Origin: Faecalitalea sp. UBA4312 | Lineage (GTDB): Bacteria; Bacillota_I; Bacilli_A; Erysipelotrichales; Erysipelotrichaceae | Direction: 5' to 3' | Assembly: GCA_002394635.1 (NCBI GenBank) | Contig: DGUK01000015.1 | Coordinates: 16,340 to 80,339, forward strand | Length of the DNA stretch: 64,000 nt | In this document: in pieces, positions 9,258 through 19,844 of the stretch | How positions within the stretch are numbered: position 1 is the stretch's first letter | How the letters are laid out: each line of letters starts with the position of its first letter | Program-made: the position numbers and the translations under genes | The notes under the pieces: generated by a model | The model's database searches: none | What the model was told of the DNA's origin: nothing | Seen by the model: the letters and a program-made list of their open reading frames with translations, nothing else

Positions 9258-10931
9258 TTAATCCTCCTTATGGATAATCGCACGATTCAAAGAACTGATG
9301 AGCGCTTTGATACTACTTGCCATAATATCGTCGTCTACACCGACTCCAAAACGATCTTCATTGATACAGTCATTTACCTGTACATATGATACCGCTTTGG
9401 ATGTACTGCCTCGTGTCAAGGAGCTTTCATTATAATCGACAATATCAAAAGTTAAATTACAATGTTTACGTAAAGCATTAGCTACCGCATCTAAACGGCC
9501 GCTTCCTCGCCCGGTGATATCCATGGCTTCTCCATGGAACAAAATGGATAAAGTCGCCATATATTTATCTCCAGTACGGATAAAGTGATACTCATCCAGT
9601 TTGATTGGATCGTTTAGATCAACAAAATCGCGTTTGAAGATCTCAAATATTTCATCTGGTTTCAGCTCTTTATGCTGATGATCTGAAATATCCTTAATGT
9701 AATAAGAGAATTGTTCACGGAATATCCGAGGAAGATCATATCCGTAGTAATTGTTCATGATATAAGCAATACCACCCTTGCCACTCTGTGAATTGATGCG
9801 AATAACATCAGTCTCGTAAACACGGCCAACATCGTTTGGGTCGATTGGTAAATATGGTACAGTCCACTGCTCCAGGTTATGCTCTTTATGATACTGCATG
9901 CCTTTGGCAATAGCATCTTGATGTGAACCACTAAATGCAGCAAAGACCAGCTTACCGCAATAAGGCTGACGATCATAAACCTCCATCCTGGTACAACGTT
10001 CATAAATATCGACAATATGCGGCATATCACTAAAATCTAGATGTGGATCCACACCATGACTATACATATTCATGGCCAGGGTAACAATATCCACATTGCC
10101 GGTTCTCTCCCCGTTACCAAACAACGTGCCTTCCACACGATTGGCTCCGGCCAATAACGCCAGTTCGGTATCAGCTACGCCGGTACCTCTGTCATTATGT
10201 GGATGCAAAGACAGTATTACTGCTTCCCTGCGATTCATATGTTTTGACATATATTCGATTTGGGATGCATACACATGTGGCATGGACATCTCAACTGTTA
10301 CTGGCAAATTGATGATCAATGGTTTTTCAATAGTCGGTTCAAAGACATCGATGACCGCATTACAAACATCCAATGCAAAATCCACCTCTGTACCAGTAAA
10401 GCTTTCAGGTGAATATTCAAAACGGTAATCCATACCACTTTCATCCGACAACTGTTTTACTAATTTGGCTCCATCCACCGCAATCTTTTTGATTTCTTCA
10501 CGAGACATCTTGAATACCTGCTGCCGCTGCGCAAACGATGTAGAATTATAAAAATGAACGATCGCATTTTTACATCCTTTCAAGGAATCGAACGTTTTTC
10601 GGATAATATGATCTCGTGCTTGCGTCAACACCTGAACCGTTACATCATCTGGAATCAGGTTCTGATCAATTAATGTACGTAAAAATTCAAATTCCGTCTC
10701 ACTGGCTGCCGGAAATCCGATTTCTATTTCCTTGAATCCAACTTCGATCAATGTATTAAAAAACTTTAATTTTTCCTCCAAGCTCATCGGAATGATCAAA
10801 GCCTGGTTGCCATCACGAAGATCTACGCTGCACCATGTTGGTGCATGGTCAATATACTCTTTCTTTACCCATTCATAGCTTTCTTCCGGAGGCATAAAGT
10901 AACCTCTTTTGTACTTTTTGTGATTCATCAT
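9258..10931 (-). CDS. leuA: 2-isopropylmalate synthase (long LeuA2 type)
   Basis: Condenses acetyl-CoA with 2-oxoisovalerate, the committed step to leucine. The protein (about 557 aa) has the TIM-barrel signature [13 protein letters not shown] near residue 38, the metal-binding [11 protein letters not shown] and the [10 protein letters not shown] loop. After a linker comes the C-terminal Leu-feedback domain (about 430-557). Size and motifs fit the yeast/actinobacterial-like LeuA2 type rather than the ~510-aa E. coli type. ATG codons occur at 10937, 10931 and 10928. AGGAG lies 3, 9 and 12 nt before them, so 10931 is preferred. A Leu T-box precedes it. Confidence 0.94.
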   Translation of the reverse strand: MMNHKKYKRGYFMPPEESYEWVKKEYIDHAPTWCSVDLRDGNQALIIPMSLEEKLKFFNTLIEVGFKEIEIGFPAASETEFEFLRTLIDQNLIPDDVTVQVLTQARDHIIRKTFDSLKGCKNAIVHFYNSTSFAQRQQVFKMSREEIKKIAVDGAKLVKQLSDESGMDYRFEYSPESFTGTEVDFALDVCNAVIDVFEPTIEKPLIINLPVTVEMSMPHVYASQIEYMSKHMNRREAVILSLHPHNDRGTGVADTELALLAGANRVEGTLFGNGERTGNVDIVTLAMNMYSHGVDPHLDFSDMPHIVDIYERCTRMEVYDRQPYCGKLVFAAFSGSHQDAIAKGMQYHKEHNLEQWTVPYLPIDPNDVGRVYETDVIRINSQSGKGGIAYIMNNYYGYDLPRIFREQFSYYIKDISDHQHKELKPDEIFEIFKRDFVDLNDPIKLDEYHFIRTGDKYMATLSILFHGEAMDITGRGSGRLDAVANALRKHCNLTFDIVDYNESSLTRGSTSKAVSYVQVNDCINEDRFGVGVDDDIMASSIKALISSLNRAIIHKED

Positions 10932-10953
10932 GTGCATTCACTCCTTTTCTAAA

Positions 10954-11165
10954 TAAAAAAAGCATCCTTATTGCTAAGGACGCTTGCACGCGGTACCACC
11001 TTAGTTCATAAACTCTTTCTGTTTATGCCCTTACTTTCTTCTTAACGCGAAGAACACGTCAGGCTCCATGGCAAGTTCATTTCTAGTTTGTACAGGCTTC
11101 CACCAACCGCCTGCTCTCTGTAACGAAACGCTGAAACTACTACTCCACTTCATCGCCGATTATTA
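10954..11165 (-). promoter_or_regulatory. T-box leader of leuA (Leu specifier CUU)
   Basis: The minus strand carries the T-box sequence GGTGGTACCGCG (11000-10989). Stem I has AGAGAGC and GGTTGGTGGAAG, and the specifier context AACTTGCCATGGAGC has CTT at 11075-11073. The same context reads CTC in the leuS leader and TAC in the tyrS leader of this window, which supports the specifier assignment. It ends in a hairpin (gcgtcctta / taaggatgc) with a T run at about 10983-10954. Uncharged tRNA-Leu should relieve termination and turn on the leu genes. Confidence 0.95.
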
Positions 11166-11171
11166 ATTTGA

Positions 11172-11200
11172 ATTATATCCGAAATATATTTTTATTTCAA
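11172..11200 (-). promoter_or_regulatory. leuA T-box promoter
   Basis: Minus-strand TTGAAA (11200-11195), 17-bp spacer, TATAAT (11177-11172), immediately upstream of the T-box stem I. The leuA-ilvB intergenic gap of about 400 bases is filled by this promoter, the T-box and the divergent ilvB promoter. Confidence 0.8.
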
Positions 11201-11281
11201 TAGAGCAACACAAACATTTTCATTTTTATCAATTTCATTTTCATTTATTTACATTATTCATACAGCGGTTACATTTTAATA

Positions 11282-11310
11282 TTGAGATTCATTAGGAATT
11301 GCTTTATAAT
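11282..11310 (+). promoter_or_regulatory. ilvB promoter
   Basis: TTGAGA (11282-11287), 17-bp spacer and TATAAT (11305-11310). This puts the transcript start near 11317, leaving a leader of about 22 nt that holds only the ribosome site. No T-box or attenuator is visible, unlike leuA. Confidence 0.8.
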
Positions 11311-11338
11311 ATTACTACTATTTTTTGGGAGGTATAAC

Positions 11339-12997
11339 ATGAAATTAAATGGTTCTCAAATTGTAATGGAAGTACTTTTGGAACAAGGTGTAGATACAGT
11401 CTTTGGGTATCCGGGTGGGACTGCATTGAACGTCTACGATTCCTTGTATGATTATCAAGATAAAATCCATCATGTTCTAACCGCACATGAACAAGGGGCT
11501 GCCCATGCCGCCGATGGATATGCACGCAGTACCGGTAAAACCGGCGTTGTATTTTCAACCAGCGGTCCGGGAGCTACCAATCTGGTAACAGGGATCGCTA
11601 CTGCTTATATGGATAGCATTCCACTTGTTGCCATAACATGCAATGTTAGCGATGATATGATCGGGCGTGATTCTTTTCAGGAAGTCAGTATTACAGGCAT
11701 CACCCTGCCAATTACTAAACATAACTATTTCGTTAATAAAATTGACAATTTGGCCGCAGCGATCCGAAACGCATTCAGAATTGCCAATGAAGGACGTAAA
11801 GGCCCGGTTCTGATCGATATCACAAAAGATGTAACAGCAGCAACCATCGAATATACTCCGATGCCTCCAATTGCTCTAACCCCGAATCCGACATTTAATC
11901 AAACAACTATAGAGGAAGTCGCAAGTGTTATCAATATGTCAAAACGCCCTGTTATCTACTTTGGCGGCGGTGTTCAATCCAGCGGAGCACGAAAGGAACT
12001 GTATGAGCTGATCCAAAAAGCGGATATTCCGGCAACGTATACAATGATGGCTGCTGGTGTAATTGACTGTGATGACCCAAAAAACCTGGGTCTTGTCGGT
12101 ATGCATGGAACCGTTGCAGCTAACAAATCCATCGATGAGGCCGATCTGGTCATTGCATTAGGTACACGCTTTTCAGATCGTGTTGCTTTGAATCCGAAAC
12201 GCTTTGCCCGAAATGCTGCCATCATACAGATTGATATCGATGCCAGTGAGATTAACAAAAACGTTATGATCAATTACAGTATTATCGGCGATATCAAAGA
12301 AGTTTTAACGGCTCTGTTACCACAAGTTAATAAAGCAGAACATACGGAATGGATCGACAAAGTAACGGCTTATCAGAAGATAGTCCGTGCACCGATGCCG
12401 AATTCCCAGCTTCGTCCAAAGGAGATCATCGATTACGTATGCGATAATACAGACAAGGAAACAATTTATGTTACCGATGTTGGACAACACCAAATGTGGG
12501 CTGCACAGTTTGTAAAACATCATAATATGCATTCCTTCATCACCAGTGGTGGACTGGGAACAATGGGATTTGGCTATGGAGCTGCCATTGGTTCACAGGT
12601 TGCTAATCCCGATAAACGTGTCATCCACTTTACAGGTGACGGATCATTCCATATGAATATGAACGAAGCATGTACTGCTGTATCCTATGATCTTCCAATC
12701 ATCACGATCATTTTTGACAACAAGGTCCTAGGAATGGTCTATCAGTGGCAGACGATTTTTTATAACAAGCATTACTCGCAGACGATCTTGAATCGTAAAA
12801 CCGATTACGAGGCCGTTGCTAAAGGATTTGGCGCACAAGGCTTTACATGTAATACATTGAATGAATTCAAGGAGGCTTATAAAAAAGCTCTTCAATGTAA
12901 GGGTCCTGTATGGATTGCATGTAATATCGATAAAGAAGAACGTGTTTTACCGATGATTCCAAATGGCGGGTCGGTAAAAGACATGATCATTGACTAG
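11339..12997 (+). CDS. ilvB: acetolactate synthase large (catalytic) subunit
   Basis: TPP- and FAD-dependent condensation of pyruvate with pyruvate or 2-oxobutyrate, the first common step to Val/Leu/Ile. The 552-aa protein has the TPP glutamate in HEQGAAHAADGYA (about 47-59), STSGPGATN, the central FAD-binding domain, and the TPP/Mg motif GDGSFHMNMNEA followed by the Asn of IIFDNKVLGMVYQWQ. The ATG at 11339 is preceded by GGGAGG. It is 8 nt upstream of ilvN. The FAD domain and the partner small subunit argue for biosynthetic rather than catabolic acetolactate synthase. Confidence 0.96.
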   Translation: MKLNGSQIVMEVLLEQGVDTVFGYPGGTALNVYDSLYDYQDKIHHVLTAHEQGAAHAADGYARSTGKTGVVFSTSGPGATNLVTGIATAYMDSIPLVAITCNVSDDMIGRDSFQEVSITGITLPITKHNYFVNKIDNLAAAIRNAFRIANEGRKGPVLIDITKDVTAATIEYTPMPPIALTPNPTFNQTTIEEVASVINMSKRPVIYFGGGVQSSGARKELYELIQKADIPATYTMMAAGVIDCDDPKNLGLVGMHGTVAANKSIDEADLVIALGTRFSDRVALNPKRFARNAAIIQIDIDASEINKNVMINYSIIGDIKEVLTALLPQVNKAEHTEWIDKVTAYQKIVRAPMPNSQLRPKEIIDYVCDNTDKETIYVTDVGQHQMWAAQFVKHHNMHSFITSGGLGTMGFGYGAAIGSQVANPDKRVIHFTGDGSFHMNMNEACTAVSYDLPIITIIFDNKVLGMVYQWQTIFYNKHYSQTILNRKTDYEAVAKGFGAQGFTCNTLNEFKEAYKKALQCKGPVWIACNIDKEERVLPMIPNGGSVKDMIID

Positions 12998-13005
12998 GAG
13001 GTTCT

Positions 13006-13506
13006 ATGGCTAAGGAAGTAATCAGTATATTCGTTGAGAATCAATCCAATGTTCTGACTAGAATTTCAAGCTTATTCGGCCGGCGCGGTTTTAACATTGA
13101 TTCTCTGACGGTCTCAACAACCGACGATCCTAAGATTTCCCGAATTACGGTTGTATTTGAAGGAAGCGGACAAAAATTACAACAGATTCTAACACAGACG
13201 GAAAAGCTGGAAATCGTAAAAGAAGTCCGCCTGTTGAAAAAAAGTGAAAGTTTGTTCAGAGAACTTCTCTTATTGAAAATTGCCTGTGACAAATATAATC
13301 GTGCCGGTATTGTTCAGATTGTTGATATTTATCGAGGAAAAATCATATCTTTGAACAAGGAGTGCATGATCATAGAGCTGACAGGAGCACCGGAAAAAAT
13401 CGATGGATTCCTGGATATGGTCAGTTGCTATGAAATCATGGAAATCTGTCGTACTGGAATCACGGGTATTTCCCGTAACGCAATTGTAGATTCTGAAGAT
13501 GTTTAA
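13006..13506 (+). CDS. ilvN: acetolactate synthase small (regulatory) subunit
   Basis: ACT-domain regulatory subunit that activates IlvB and gives valine feedback. The 166-aa protein opens with an ACT domain (ISIFVENQSNVLTRISSLFG, then GFNIDSLTVS) at about 4-75, followed by the C-terminal ALS_ss domain including the KIACD/RAGIVQIVDIYRGKI segment. The start follows AGGAGG by 5 nt. The length matches the ~160-aa IlvH/IlvN form. Confidence 0.95.
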   Translation: MAKEVISIFVENQSNVLTRISSLFGRRGFNIDSLTVSTTDDPKISRITVVFEGSGQKLQQILTQTEKLEIVKEVRLLKKSESLFRELLLLKIACDKYNRAGIVQIVDIYRGKIISLNKECMIIELTGAPEKIDGFLDMVSCYEIMEICRTGITGISRNAIVDSEDV

Positions 13507-13532
13507 AAAGTGATTCGTTATGAATCACTTTT
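13506..13532 (+). terminator. perfect hairpin between ilvN and ilvD
   Basis: AAAAGTGATTC (13506-13516) pairs perfectly with GAATCACTTTT (13522-13532) over a 5-nt loop, starting at the last base of the ilvN stop codon. Only four T's follow, so it may be a weak terminator, or an RNA stop or processing site that lowers ilvD expression relative to ilvBN. Confidence 0.55.
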
Positions 13533-13552
13533 ATATAAAAAGGAGAAAAAGA

Positions 13553-15220
13553 ATGAATAACAAAAAAAGTGCACAAGTGACACAAGGAATCGAAAAAGCC
13601 CCTATGCGTTCCTTATTCTACGCAATGGGATATACAAAAGAAGAATTGGATCGTCCGTTAGTTGGTATCGTATCCGCAAAAAGTGATATCGTTCCAGGAC
13701 ATGCACATTTAGATAAACTGGTAGATGCTATTAAAACCGGAATTGCTATGGCTGGTGGTACGCCTATTGTAGTCCCTGCAATCGGTGTTTGTGACGGAAT
13801 TGCGATGGGACATAAAGGCATGCATTATTCATTAGCCAGTCGTGAGCTTATTGCCGATTCTGTAGAAACAATGGCAGAAGCCCATTGTTTTGATGCATTG
13901 GTTCTTGTTCCAAGCTGTGATAAAATCGTACCCGGAATGGTTATGGGCGCTTTACGTGTAAACGTACCGACCGTTGTTTGTAACGGTGGACCGATGCTGG
14001 CTGGAAATGTAAAAGGACAAAAAGTATCTTTATCCAAAATGTTTGAAGCCGTCGGTGCTCGTAAAGCGAATATGATCAACGATGAGGAATTAACCGAATT
14101 TGAACAAGGAGTATGTCCAGGATGCGGAAGCTGTGCCGGTATGTACACAGCCAATTCCGTATCATGTTTATGCGAAGCCATGGGCATTTCCCTGCCGGGC
14201 AGCGGAACGATCCCGGCAGTCTATTCCGGACGGATCCAGTTAGCGAAGCACGCTGGTATGGCTGTTATGGATATGTTAGAAAAAGATATTAAGATCAAAG
14301 ACATCATCAATGAACGTTCCATCAAGAATGCTCTCACATGCGATATGGCCTTAGGGTGCTCCTCCAACAGTGTTTTACATTTATTGGCAATTGCACAGGA
14401 AGCTGGTTATGATCTGAAGCTTGAAACATTTAATGAATTCAGCGATCGTACACCAAACCTATGCCATCTGGCCCCGGCAGGTCCTACTCACATGGAAGAT
14501 CTGGATTTAGCTGGTGGATTACAAGCTGTGCTTCGTGAATTGAGCGATTTAGACTTGATTGACACTGAGTGTATGACAGTCACCGGTAAAACAGTAGGAG
14601 AAAATATACGATATGCTGTTAATAAAAACGAAGAGATAATTCGACCTACAAATCATCCGTACTCATCTACCGGCGGTATTGCCATTTTATATGGAAACAT
14701 CGCTCCGGACGGATCTGTTGTGAAAAGAAGTGCGGTTGCTCCGGAAATGATGGTTCACTCCGGGCCAGCTCGGGTTTTCGATTCTGAAGATGATGCTATT
14801 TCAAATATCTATGCCGGAAACATCAAAGATGGGGATGTTGTCGTTATCCGTTATGAAGGACCGAAAGGTGGTCCAGGTATGCGTGAAATGTTGAACCCTA
14901 CCAGTGCTTTAGCCGGTATGAAACTGGATAAAACCGTTGCGTTGATTACAGATGGACGCTTCTCCGGAGCCAGTCGTGGTGCTTCAATCGGTCACGTAGC
15001 ACCGGAAGCAGCCAGCGGTGGTCCGATTGGTATTATCCAGGAAGGAGATATCATCGATATCGATATCCCAAATCATGTTTTAAATTTACGGATCTCTGAT
15101 AAAGAATTCGCACATCGCATGGATCATTTGACGATCCTGCCTCCAAAAATTGATAAGGGCTGGCTAAAACGATACGCCGGATTGGTACAAGGCGCCAATA
15201 TCGGAGCAATCTTAAAATAG
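13553..15220 (+). CDS. ilvD: dihydroxy-acid dehydratase
   Basis: Fe-S dehydratase making 2-oxoisovalerate and 2-oxo-3-methylvalerate, the third common step of Val/Ile synthesis. The 555-aa protein has the cluster cysteines in [12 protein letters not shown] (about 111-122) and [15 protein letters not shown], and the C-terminal [15 protein letters not shown] catalytic region. I chose ATG 13553 because AGGAG lies 7 nt upstream. The frame is open 11 codons further without a site. Confidence 0.96.
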   Translation: MNNKKSAQVTQGIEKAPMRSLFYAMGYTKEELDRPLVGIVSAKSDIVPGHAHLDKLVDAIKTGIAMAGGTPIVVPAIGVCDGIAMGHKGMHYSLASRELIADSVETMAEAHCFDALVLVPSCDKIVPGMVMGALRVNVPTVVCNGGPMLAGNVKGQKVSLSKMFEAVGARKANMINDEELTEFEQGVCPGCGSCAGMYTANSVSCLCEAMGISLPGSGTIPAVYSGRIQLAKHAGMAVMDMLEKDIKIKDIINERSIKNALTCDMALGCSSNSVLHLLAIAQEAGYDLKLETFNEFSDRTPNLCHLAPAGPTHMEDLDLAGGLQAVLRELSDLDLIDTECMTVTGKTVGENIRYAVNKNEEIIRPTNHPYSSTGGIAILYGNIAPDGSVVKRSAVAPEMMVHSGPARVFDSEDDAISNIYAGNIKDGDVVVIRYEGPKGGPGMREMLNPTSALAGMKLDKTVALITDGRFSGASRGASIGHVAPEAASGGPIGIIQEGDIIDIDIPNHVLNLRISDKEFAHRMDHLTILPPKIDKGWLKRYAGLVQGANIGAILK

Positions 15221-15222
15221 TA

Positions 15223-15256
15223 AAAAGGATGTATCCATATAGATACATCCTTTTAT
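15223..15256 (+). terminator. ilvD terminator
   Basis: AAAAGGATGTATC (15223-15235) pairs perfectly with GATACATCCTTTT (15242-15254) over a 6-nt loop, followed by a short AT tract, just after the ilvD stop. Confidence 0.85.
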
Positions 15257-15272
15257 TATGGATTGACAAATA

Positions 15273-15313
15273 AAAAGGAATCTCCTTTGCTTCGTATGCA
15301 ACATAGGAGATTC
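15273..15313 (-). terminator. ilvC terminator
   Basis: Minus-strand GAATCTCCT (15313-15305) pairs with AGGAGATTC (15286-15278) and is followed by CTTTTTATT. It lies 16 nt after the ilvC stop and back-to-back with the ilvD terminator. Confidence 0.8.
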
Positions 15314-15328
15314 ACTATACTGACTTCA

Positions 15329-16417
<1,089 letters not shown>

Positions 16418-16418
<1 letters not shown>

Positions 16419-16446
16419 TTGTAAGTCTGTTTTATATGATTGTCAA
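16418..16446 (-). promoter_or_regulatory. ilvC promoter
   Basis: Minus-strand TTGACA (16446-16441), 17-bp spacer, TACAAT (16423-16418). The operator pair begins on its final base. The -35 lies 7 bp downstream of the gntR stop codon. Confidence 0.85.
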
Positions 16447-16453
16447 TAAACAA

Positions 16454-17137
16454 TTAATCATTTATTACCAATTGCTCATGTAATACCGCATGATGCAGAT
16501 GAATAAGCACAGCGCTCTTTAACCCTTGTGCATCCCTTCTCTTTAAAAAATCCATGATCATTATATGATCCTTGTAGGCATCTTCCGCTATCATTTCCAG
16601 GTTGATACGAAGGGCAAATGTTTTCTCTATAGTTTCGGTTATAATAGGCATGAACTGGCTTAAAAAATCGTTATGGCTAGCTTTGATAATAGATGAATGA
16701 AACGCACTTTCGCTGGCAATTCGTGCATTGCCTGTCGGATCTTCCAATATTTGTTTTTGTACTTCCGCACCCAATTCCAGGATATGTTCGATTTCTTCAT
16801 CCGTGGCACGGCGACATGCCAAAGCCGCAGCTTCCGGTTCAAAGATCATACGTGCTTCGTATAGATCCCTTAATGTCACCTTTTCATCATTCATGCTCCA
16901 TGTTGTTTCTGTAGGCTGGTTGAACGGATCTGTGACAAACGTACCACTACCTCTTTCCACACGCAGAACCCCTTCACTGACCAATGTTCTGATCGATTCT
17001 CTTAATGTCGTACGGCTGATTCCTAACTGATTGGACAGTATATTCTCATTTGGCAGCTTTTCACCAGGTTTATATGATCCATTTTCAATCAGAGTACGTA
17101 AAGTATCGGCTGTTCTCGATGCTAAATTTTCTTTCAT
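16454..17137 (-). CDS. FadR-subfamily GntR transcriptional regulator
   Basis: The 227-aa protein has an N-terminal winged helix (about 1-70; GSYKPGEKLPNENILSNQLG, then SRTTLRESIRTL and the wing RVERGSGTFV) and a C-terminal all-helical FCD domain (about 85-220). Candidate metal/ligand residues are the His of SAFHSS, KDHIM and HLHHAV. This places it in the FadR/FCD group, whose members usually bind small organic acids or acyl-CoA. It lies 8 nt after the DUF815 gene. Paired FadR-type sites in its own promoter and in the ilvC promoter predict autorepression and control of ilvC. A branched-chain intermediate as effector is inference. Confidence 0.88.
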   Translation of the reverse strand: MKENLASRTADTLRTLIENGSYKPGEKLPNENILSNQLGISRTTLRESIRTLVSEGVLRVERGSGTFVTDPFNQPTETTWSMNDEKVTLRDLYEARMIFEPEAAALACRRATDEEIEHILELGAEVQKQILEDPTGNARIASESAFHSSIIKASHNDFLSQFMPIITETIEKTFALRINLEMIAEDAYKDHIMIMDFLKRRDAQGLKSAVLIHLHHAVLHEQLVIND

Positions 17138-17145
17138 AATTTCCT

Positions 17146-18339
17146 CTATTTGATATTTTCATTGATTTTGACGGTTTCAATAAACTGTTTTGCAGTACGT
17201 GGAGACCGCCCACTGCTTCGTATTGCAAAAGCTTCCGCTTCCTTCAAAAGCTCTTTGCGATCCTTTTTCAGCCCGTAACGATCGGCCAGTTGGCCTACAA
17301 TTTCCAGATAAAGATCTTTCATCGGTTTCTGGAACGTAATTGTCAAACCAAAGCGGGCAGCTAAACTCATGGTTTCTTGAATTGAATCATTCACAAATAG
17401 CTCAGTACCCATACGATTATTTACATCTTCTTTAACAAAATGACGTCGATTGCTGGTTGCATAAACCAGTATATTTTTCTGCGGATGGTTCACGCCACCT
17501 TCCAAGATATTCTTTAATGCAATAAAACTATCATCATTGGAATCAAAGCTCAGATCATCAATAAATAGAATAAAGTGCAGAGGATTATCCATCAACTGTT
17601 CCATAATGACAGGCATTGAGTTCAACTGATGTTTCTTTACTTCAATCAAACGCAGCCCTTTTGGATAATACTCGTTGACGACAGCTTTAATCGTTGAGCT
17701 TTTTCCGGTACCAGCGTCCCCATATAAAAGTACATTGTTGGCATCCAATCCTTGCAAAAAAGCCAGTGTGTTTTTTATAACCTGTTCTCTTTCCATTTGA
17801 TATCCGATCAGCTCATCCAGCCTTTGCGGATCCGGAAAGCGGATTGGTACCAGTGTATCATTTGCTATGCTAAATGCTCGATATTTGGCAAAAACGCCAT
17901 ACCCTGTCTTTGGGAGATTCTCCAGGTGTTCTTTATACGCCTTTACAAAATCATAGTAAGATACCTCCCATTGTGGTAAAAATCCTCTATAATCCAATGA
18001 TTTCAATAATTCATCACTTGTCAATAGACTTACTTTTTCCAAAAAAGTTAATTCTTGGATCAATGTTTTTTCCATCAACGGACTAATATCTTTTTTACGG
18101 GCAACGGAATGCACATAAGTGTTTTCATCATTCATAACTAATGAATAGATATAACGAGATAGATTGATATCTCTATCGTACAATGCAGCAACAAATTCAC
18201 AATACTTTTCTATGAAATCTTCCACATCTTTTGGATCGGATCCGATTGTTTTCATCAATAATTTAAACACCGGATCTTTTTTTAAGCTTGAAAAGATAGT
18301 AAGAGTATGAAGTTGCAGATTCCACATTTTCAGATTCAT
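17146..18339 (-). CDS. DUF815 family AAA+ ATP-binding protein
   Basis: A 397-aa protein with an N-terminal region of unknown role (about 1-170) and a C-terminal AAA+ module: Walker A GDAGTGKSS (about 209-217), Walker B FILFIDDLSF, and sensor-1 YATSNRR followed by a likely arginine-finger region. The family is widespread in Firmicutes but functionally uncharacterised. I chose ATG 18339 because GGAGGG lies 5 nt upstream. The longer frame to 18366 would start inside the operator. It is co-transcribed with gntR from a full-consensus promoter with an overlapping operator. Confidence 0.88.
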   Translation of the reverse strand: MNLKMWNLQLHTLTIFSSLKKDPVFKLLMKTIGSDPKDVEDFIEKYCEFVAALYDRDINLSRYIYSLVMNDENTYVHSVARKKDISPLMEKTLIQELTFLEKVSLLTSDELLKSLDYRGFLPQWEVSYYDFVKAYKEHLENLPKTGYGVFAKYRAFSIANDTLVPIRFPDPQRLDELIGYQMEREQVIKNTLAFLQGLDANNVLLYGDAGTGKSSTIKAVVNEYYPKGLRLIEVKKHQLNSMPVIMEQLMDNPLHFILFIDDLSFDSNDDSFIALKNILEGGVNHPQKNILVYATSNRRHFVKEDVNNRMGTELFVNDSIQETMSLAARFGLTITFQKPMKDLYLEIVGQLADRYGLKKDRKELLKEAEAFAIRSSGRSPRTAKQFIETVKINENIK

Positions 18340-18355
18340 GATACCCTCCTTCAAG

Positions 18356-18389
18356 TTGTCATACATCTTGTATAATAGTTGTATGACAA
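18356..18389. promoter_or_regulatory. predicted GntR operator pair at the DUF815-gntR promoter
   Basis: TTGTCATACAT (18356-18366) and TTGTATGACAA (18379-18389) are 23 bp centre to centre, the same spacing and almost the same bases as the pair at 16385-16418. The first matches the FadR-class consensus except at its last base. The site starts on the last base of the -10 box and covers the start of the leader. Confidence 0.8.
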
Positions 18390-18417
18390 TTATAAAATGG
18401 TATACTCATCTTGTCAA
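18389..18417 (-). promoter_or_regulatory. full-consensus promoter of DUF815-gntR
   Basis: Minus-strand TTGACA (18417-18412), 17-bp spacer, TATAAT (18394-18389): 12 of 12 consensus bases. Such a strong promoter next to a repressor site suggests tight repression in the uninduced state. Confidence 0.88.
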
Positions 18418-18469
18418 TCAGCTTCAAATATTACTATCACGGTTATTTAAGATTATTTATTGTATTTTA

Positions 18470-18478
18470 TGTTATAAT
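18470..18478 (+). promoter_or_regulatory. extended -10 promoter of ilvA
   Basis: TG (18470-18471) one base before TATAAT (18473-18478) makes an extended -10 element. No good -35 is seen. The start would be near 18485. The operator pair lies about 100 bp upstream, so its effect on ilvA, if any, is unclear. Confidence 0.65.
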
Positions 18479-18507
18479 ATTCAAAATATGAAACGAGGTA
18501 AAACGAT

Positions 18508-19713
18508 ATGCTTACAATTGATAAAGTATTCTCTGCTAAGAATGTATTAAAAAAAGTCGTACGTAAAACCGATCTTATGCCGGCAATGGGATTGTCTTCC
18601 GATAACAACGTTTATCTGAAACCGGAAAACCTGCAAAAAACCGGCTCATTCAAGATTCGTGGGTCATATTATAAAATCAGTCAGCTTTCCGAAGAAGAAA
18701 AAGCGAAGGGCATCATCGCCAGCAGCGCCGGGAACCATGCACAAGGTGTCGCATTAGCGGCACAGCAGGAAAATATCCCTTGCGTTATCTGCATGCCGGA
18801 TAATGCTCCGATTTCCAAGATTGAGGCCACAAAAGGATATGGCGCTAAAGTCTGCCTGGCAGAAGGGGCTTATGACGAAGCTTATGCTCTGGCAGCCAGG
18901 ATGGCAGAAGAAAATGGATATACCTTTGTGCATCCATACGATGACGAAGATGTTATCGCCGGACAAGGAACAATCGGTTTAGAAATCATGGAAGCCATGG
19001 ACGATGTCGATGCCATCGTTGTTCCAATCGGCGGAGGTGGTTTGATCAGCGGTGTCGCTTTTGCAGCAAAGAGCATGAATCCGAATATTAAGATTTATGG
19101 TGTACAAGCTGCAAATGCTGCCAGTATGTACCATTCCATTAAAGAAAATAAACAATTGACGCTGCCGAGTGTCAATACATTTGCTGATGGGATTGCTGTT
19201 AAACATCCGGGAGATATTACCTTCGAGATGGTAAAAAAATATGTGGATGAAATCGTCACTGTCAGCGAAGATGAAATAGCCGCTTCTATTCTGACCCTTT
19301 TAGAAAAACACAGGATCATTGCCGAAGGAGCCGGCGCTGTGTCTGTAGCAGCTGTCATGTTCAACAAGATTCCTCTGCACGGAAAGAATATCGTCTGTGT
19401 TGTTTCCGGAGGAAATATTGATGTCAATATCATCGACCGGGTCATTACCCGTGGTTTGTTGCTCAGCGGCCGAAAAACAAGCTTTGTGATCCAGTTAACG
19501 GATAAGCCTGGGCAGTTGACCGGTGTTAGCAAGATCATCGCCCAAAACGGCGGTAATGTTGTTGCCATTGATTATGACAATGCTGATCCAGACTTGGATA
19601 TCAAAGACTGCTTGTTAAAGATTACTTTGGAAACAAGAAACAAAGAGCATTTGAATACAATCAAAAACGATTTGAATCAGCATGGTTTCCAAATCGTCAA
19701 GGAAAGACAATAA
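18508..19713 (+). CDS. ilvA: threonine ammonia-lyase with C-terminal ACT domain
   Basis: PLP-dependent deamination of threonine to 2-oxobutyrate, feeding isoleucine synthesis. The 401-aa protein has the PLP lysine in GSFKIRGSYYK (about 45-55), the phosphate-binding loop GGGGLISG and a single C-terminal ACT-like domain (about 325-400). This matches the short clostridial/corynebacterial type, between catabolic TdcB and two-ACT IlvA. Its place beside ilvC and the other ilv genes supports a biosynthetic role. GAGG lies 10 nt before the ATG. Confidence 0.92.
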   Translation: MLTIDKVFSAKNVLKKVVRKTDLMPAMGLSSDNNVYLKPENLQKTGSFKIRGSYYKISQLSEEEKAKGIIASSAGNHAQGVALAAQQENIPCVICMPDNAPISKIEATKGYGAKVCLAEGAYDEAYALAARMAEENGYTFVHPYDDEDVIAGQGTIGLEIMEAMDDVDAIVVPIGGGGLISGVAFAAKSMNPNIKIYGVQAANAASMYHSIKENKQLTLPSVNTFADGIAVKHPGDITFEMVKKYVDEIVTVSEDEIAASILTLLEKHRIIAEGAGAVSVAAVMFNKIPLHGKNIVCVVSGGNIDVNIIDRVITRGLLLSGRKTSFVIQLTDKPGQLTGVSKIIAQNGGNVVAIDYDNADPDLDIKDCLLKITLETRNKEHLNTIKNDLNQHGFQIVKERQ

Positions 19714-19792
19714 AAAAGCGGACTTTCAGGTCAATATCATTCAGTTATGTTAAGCGTCTAGCTGCATAAATACACTGAGAATTAAGATCCAA

Positions 19793-19832
19793 AGCGAAGG
19801 CACTTGTGTTACAGTCTCTTCGCTCTTTTTTT
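19793..19832 (+). terminator. ilvA terminator
   Basis: AGCGAAG (19793-19799) pairs with CTTCGCT (19818-19824) and is followed by CTTTTTTT. It lies 80 nt after the ilvA stop. I see nothing coding in those 80 nt. Confidence 0.75.
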
Positions 19833-19844
19833 GTTATCCGGTTA

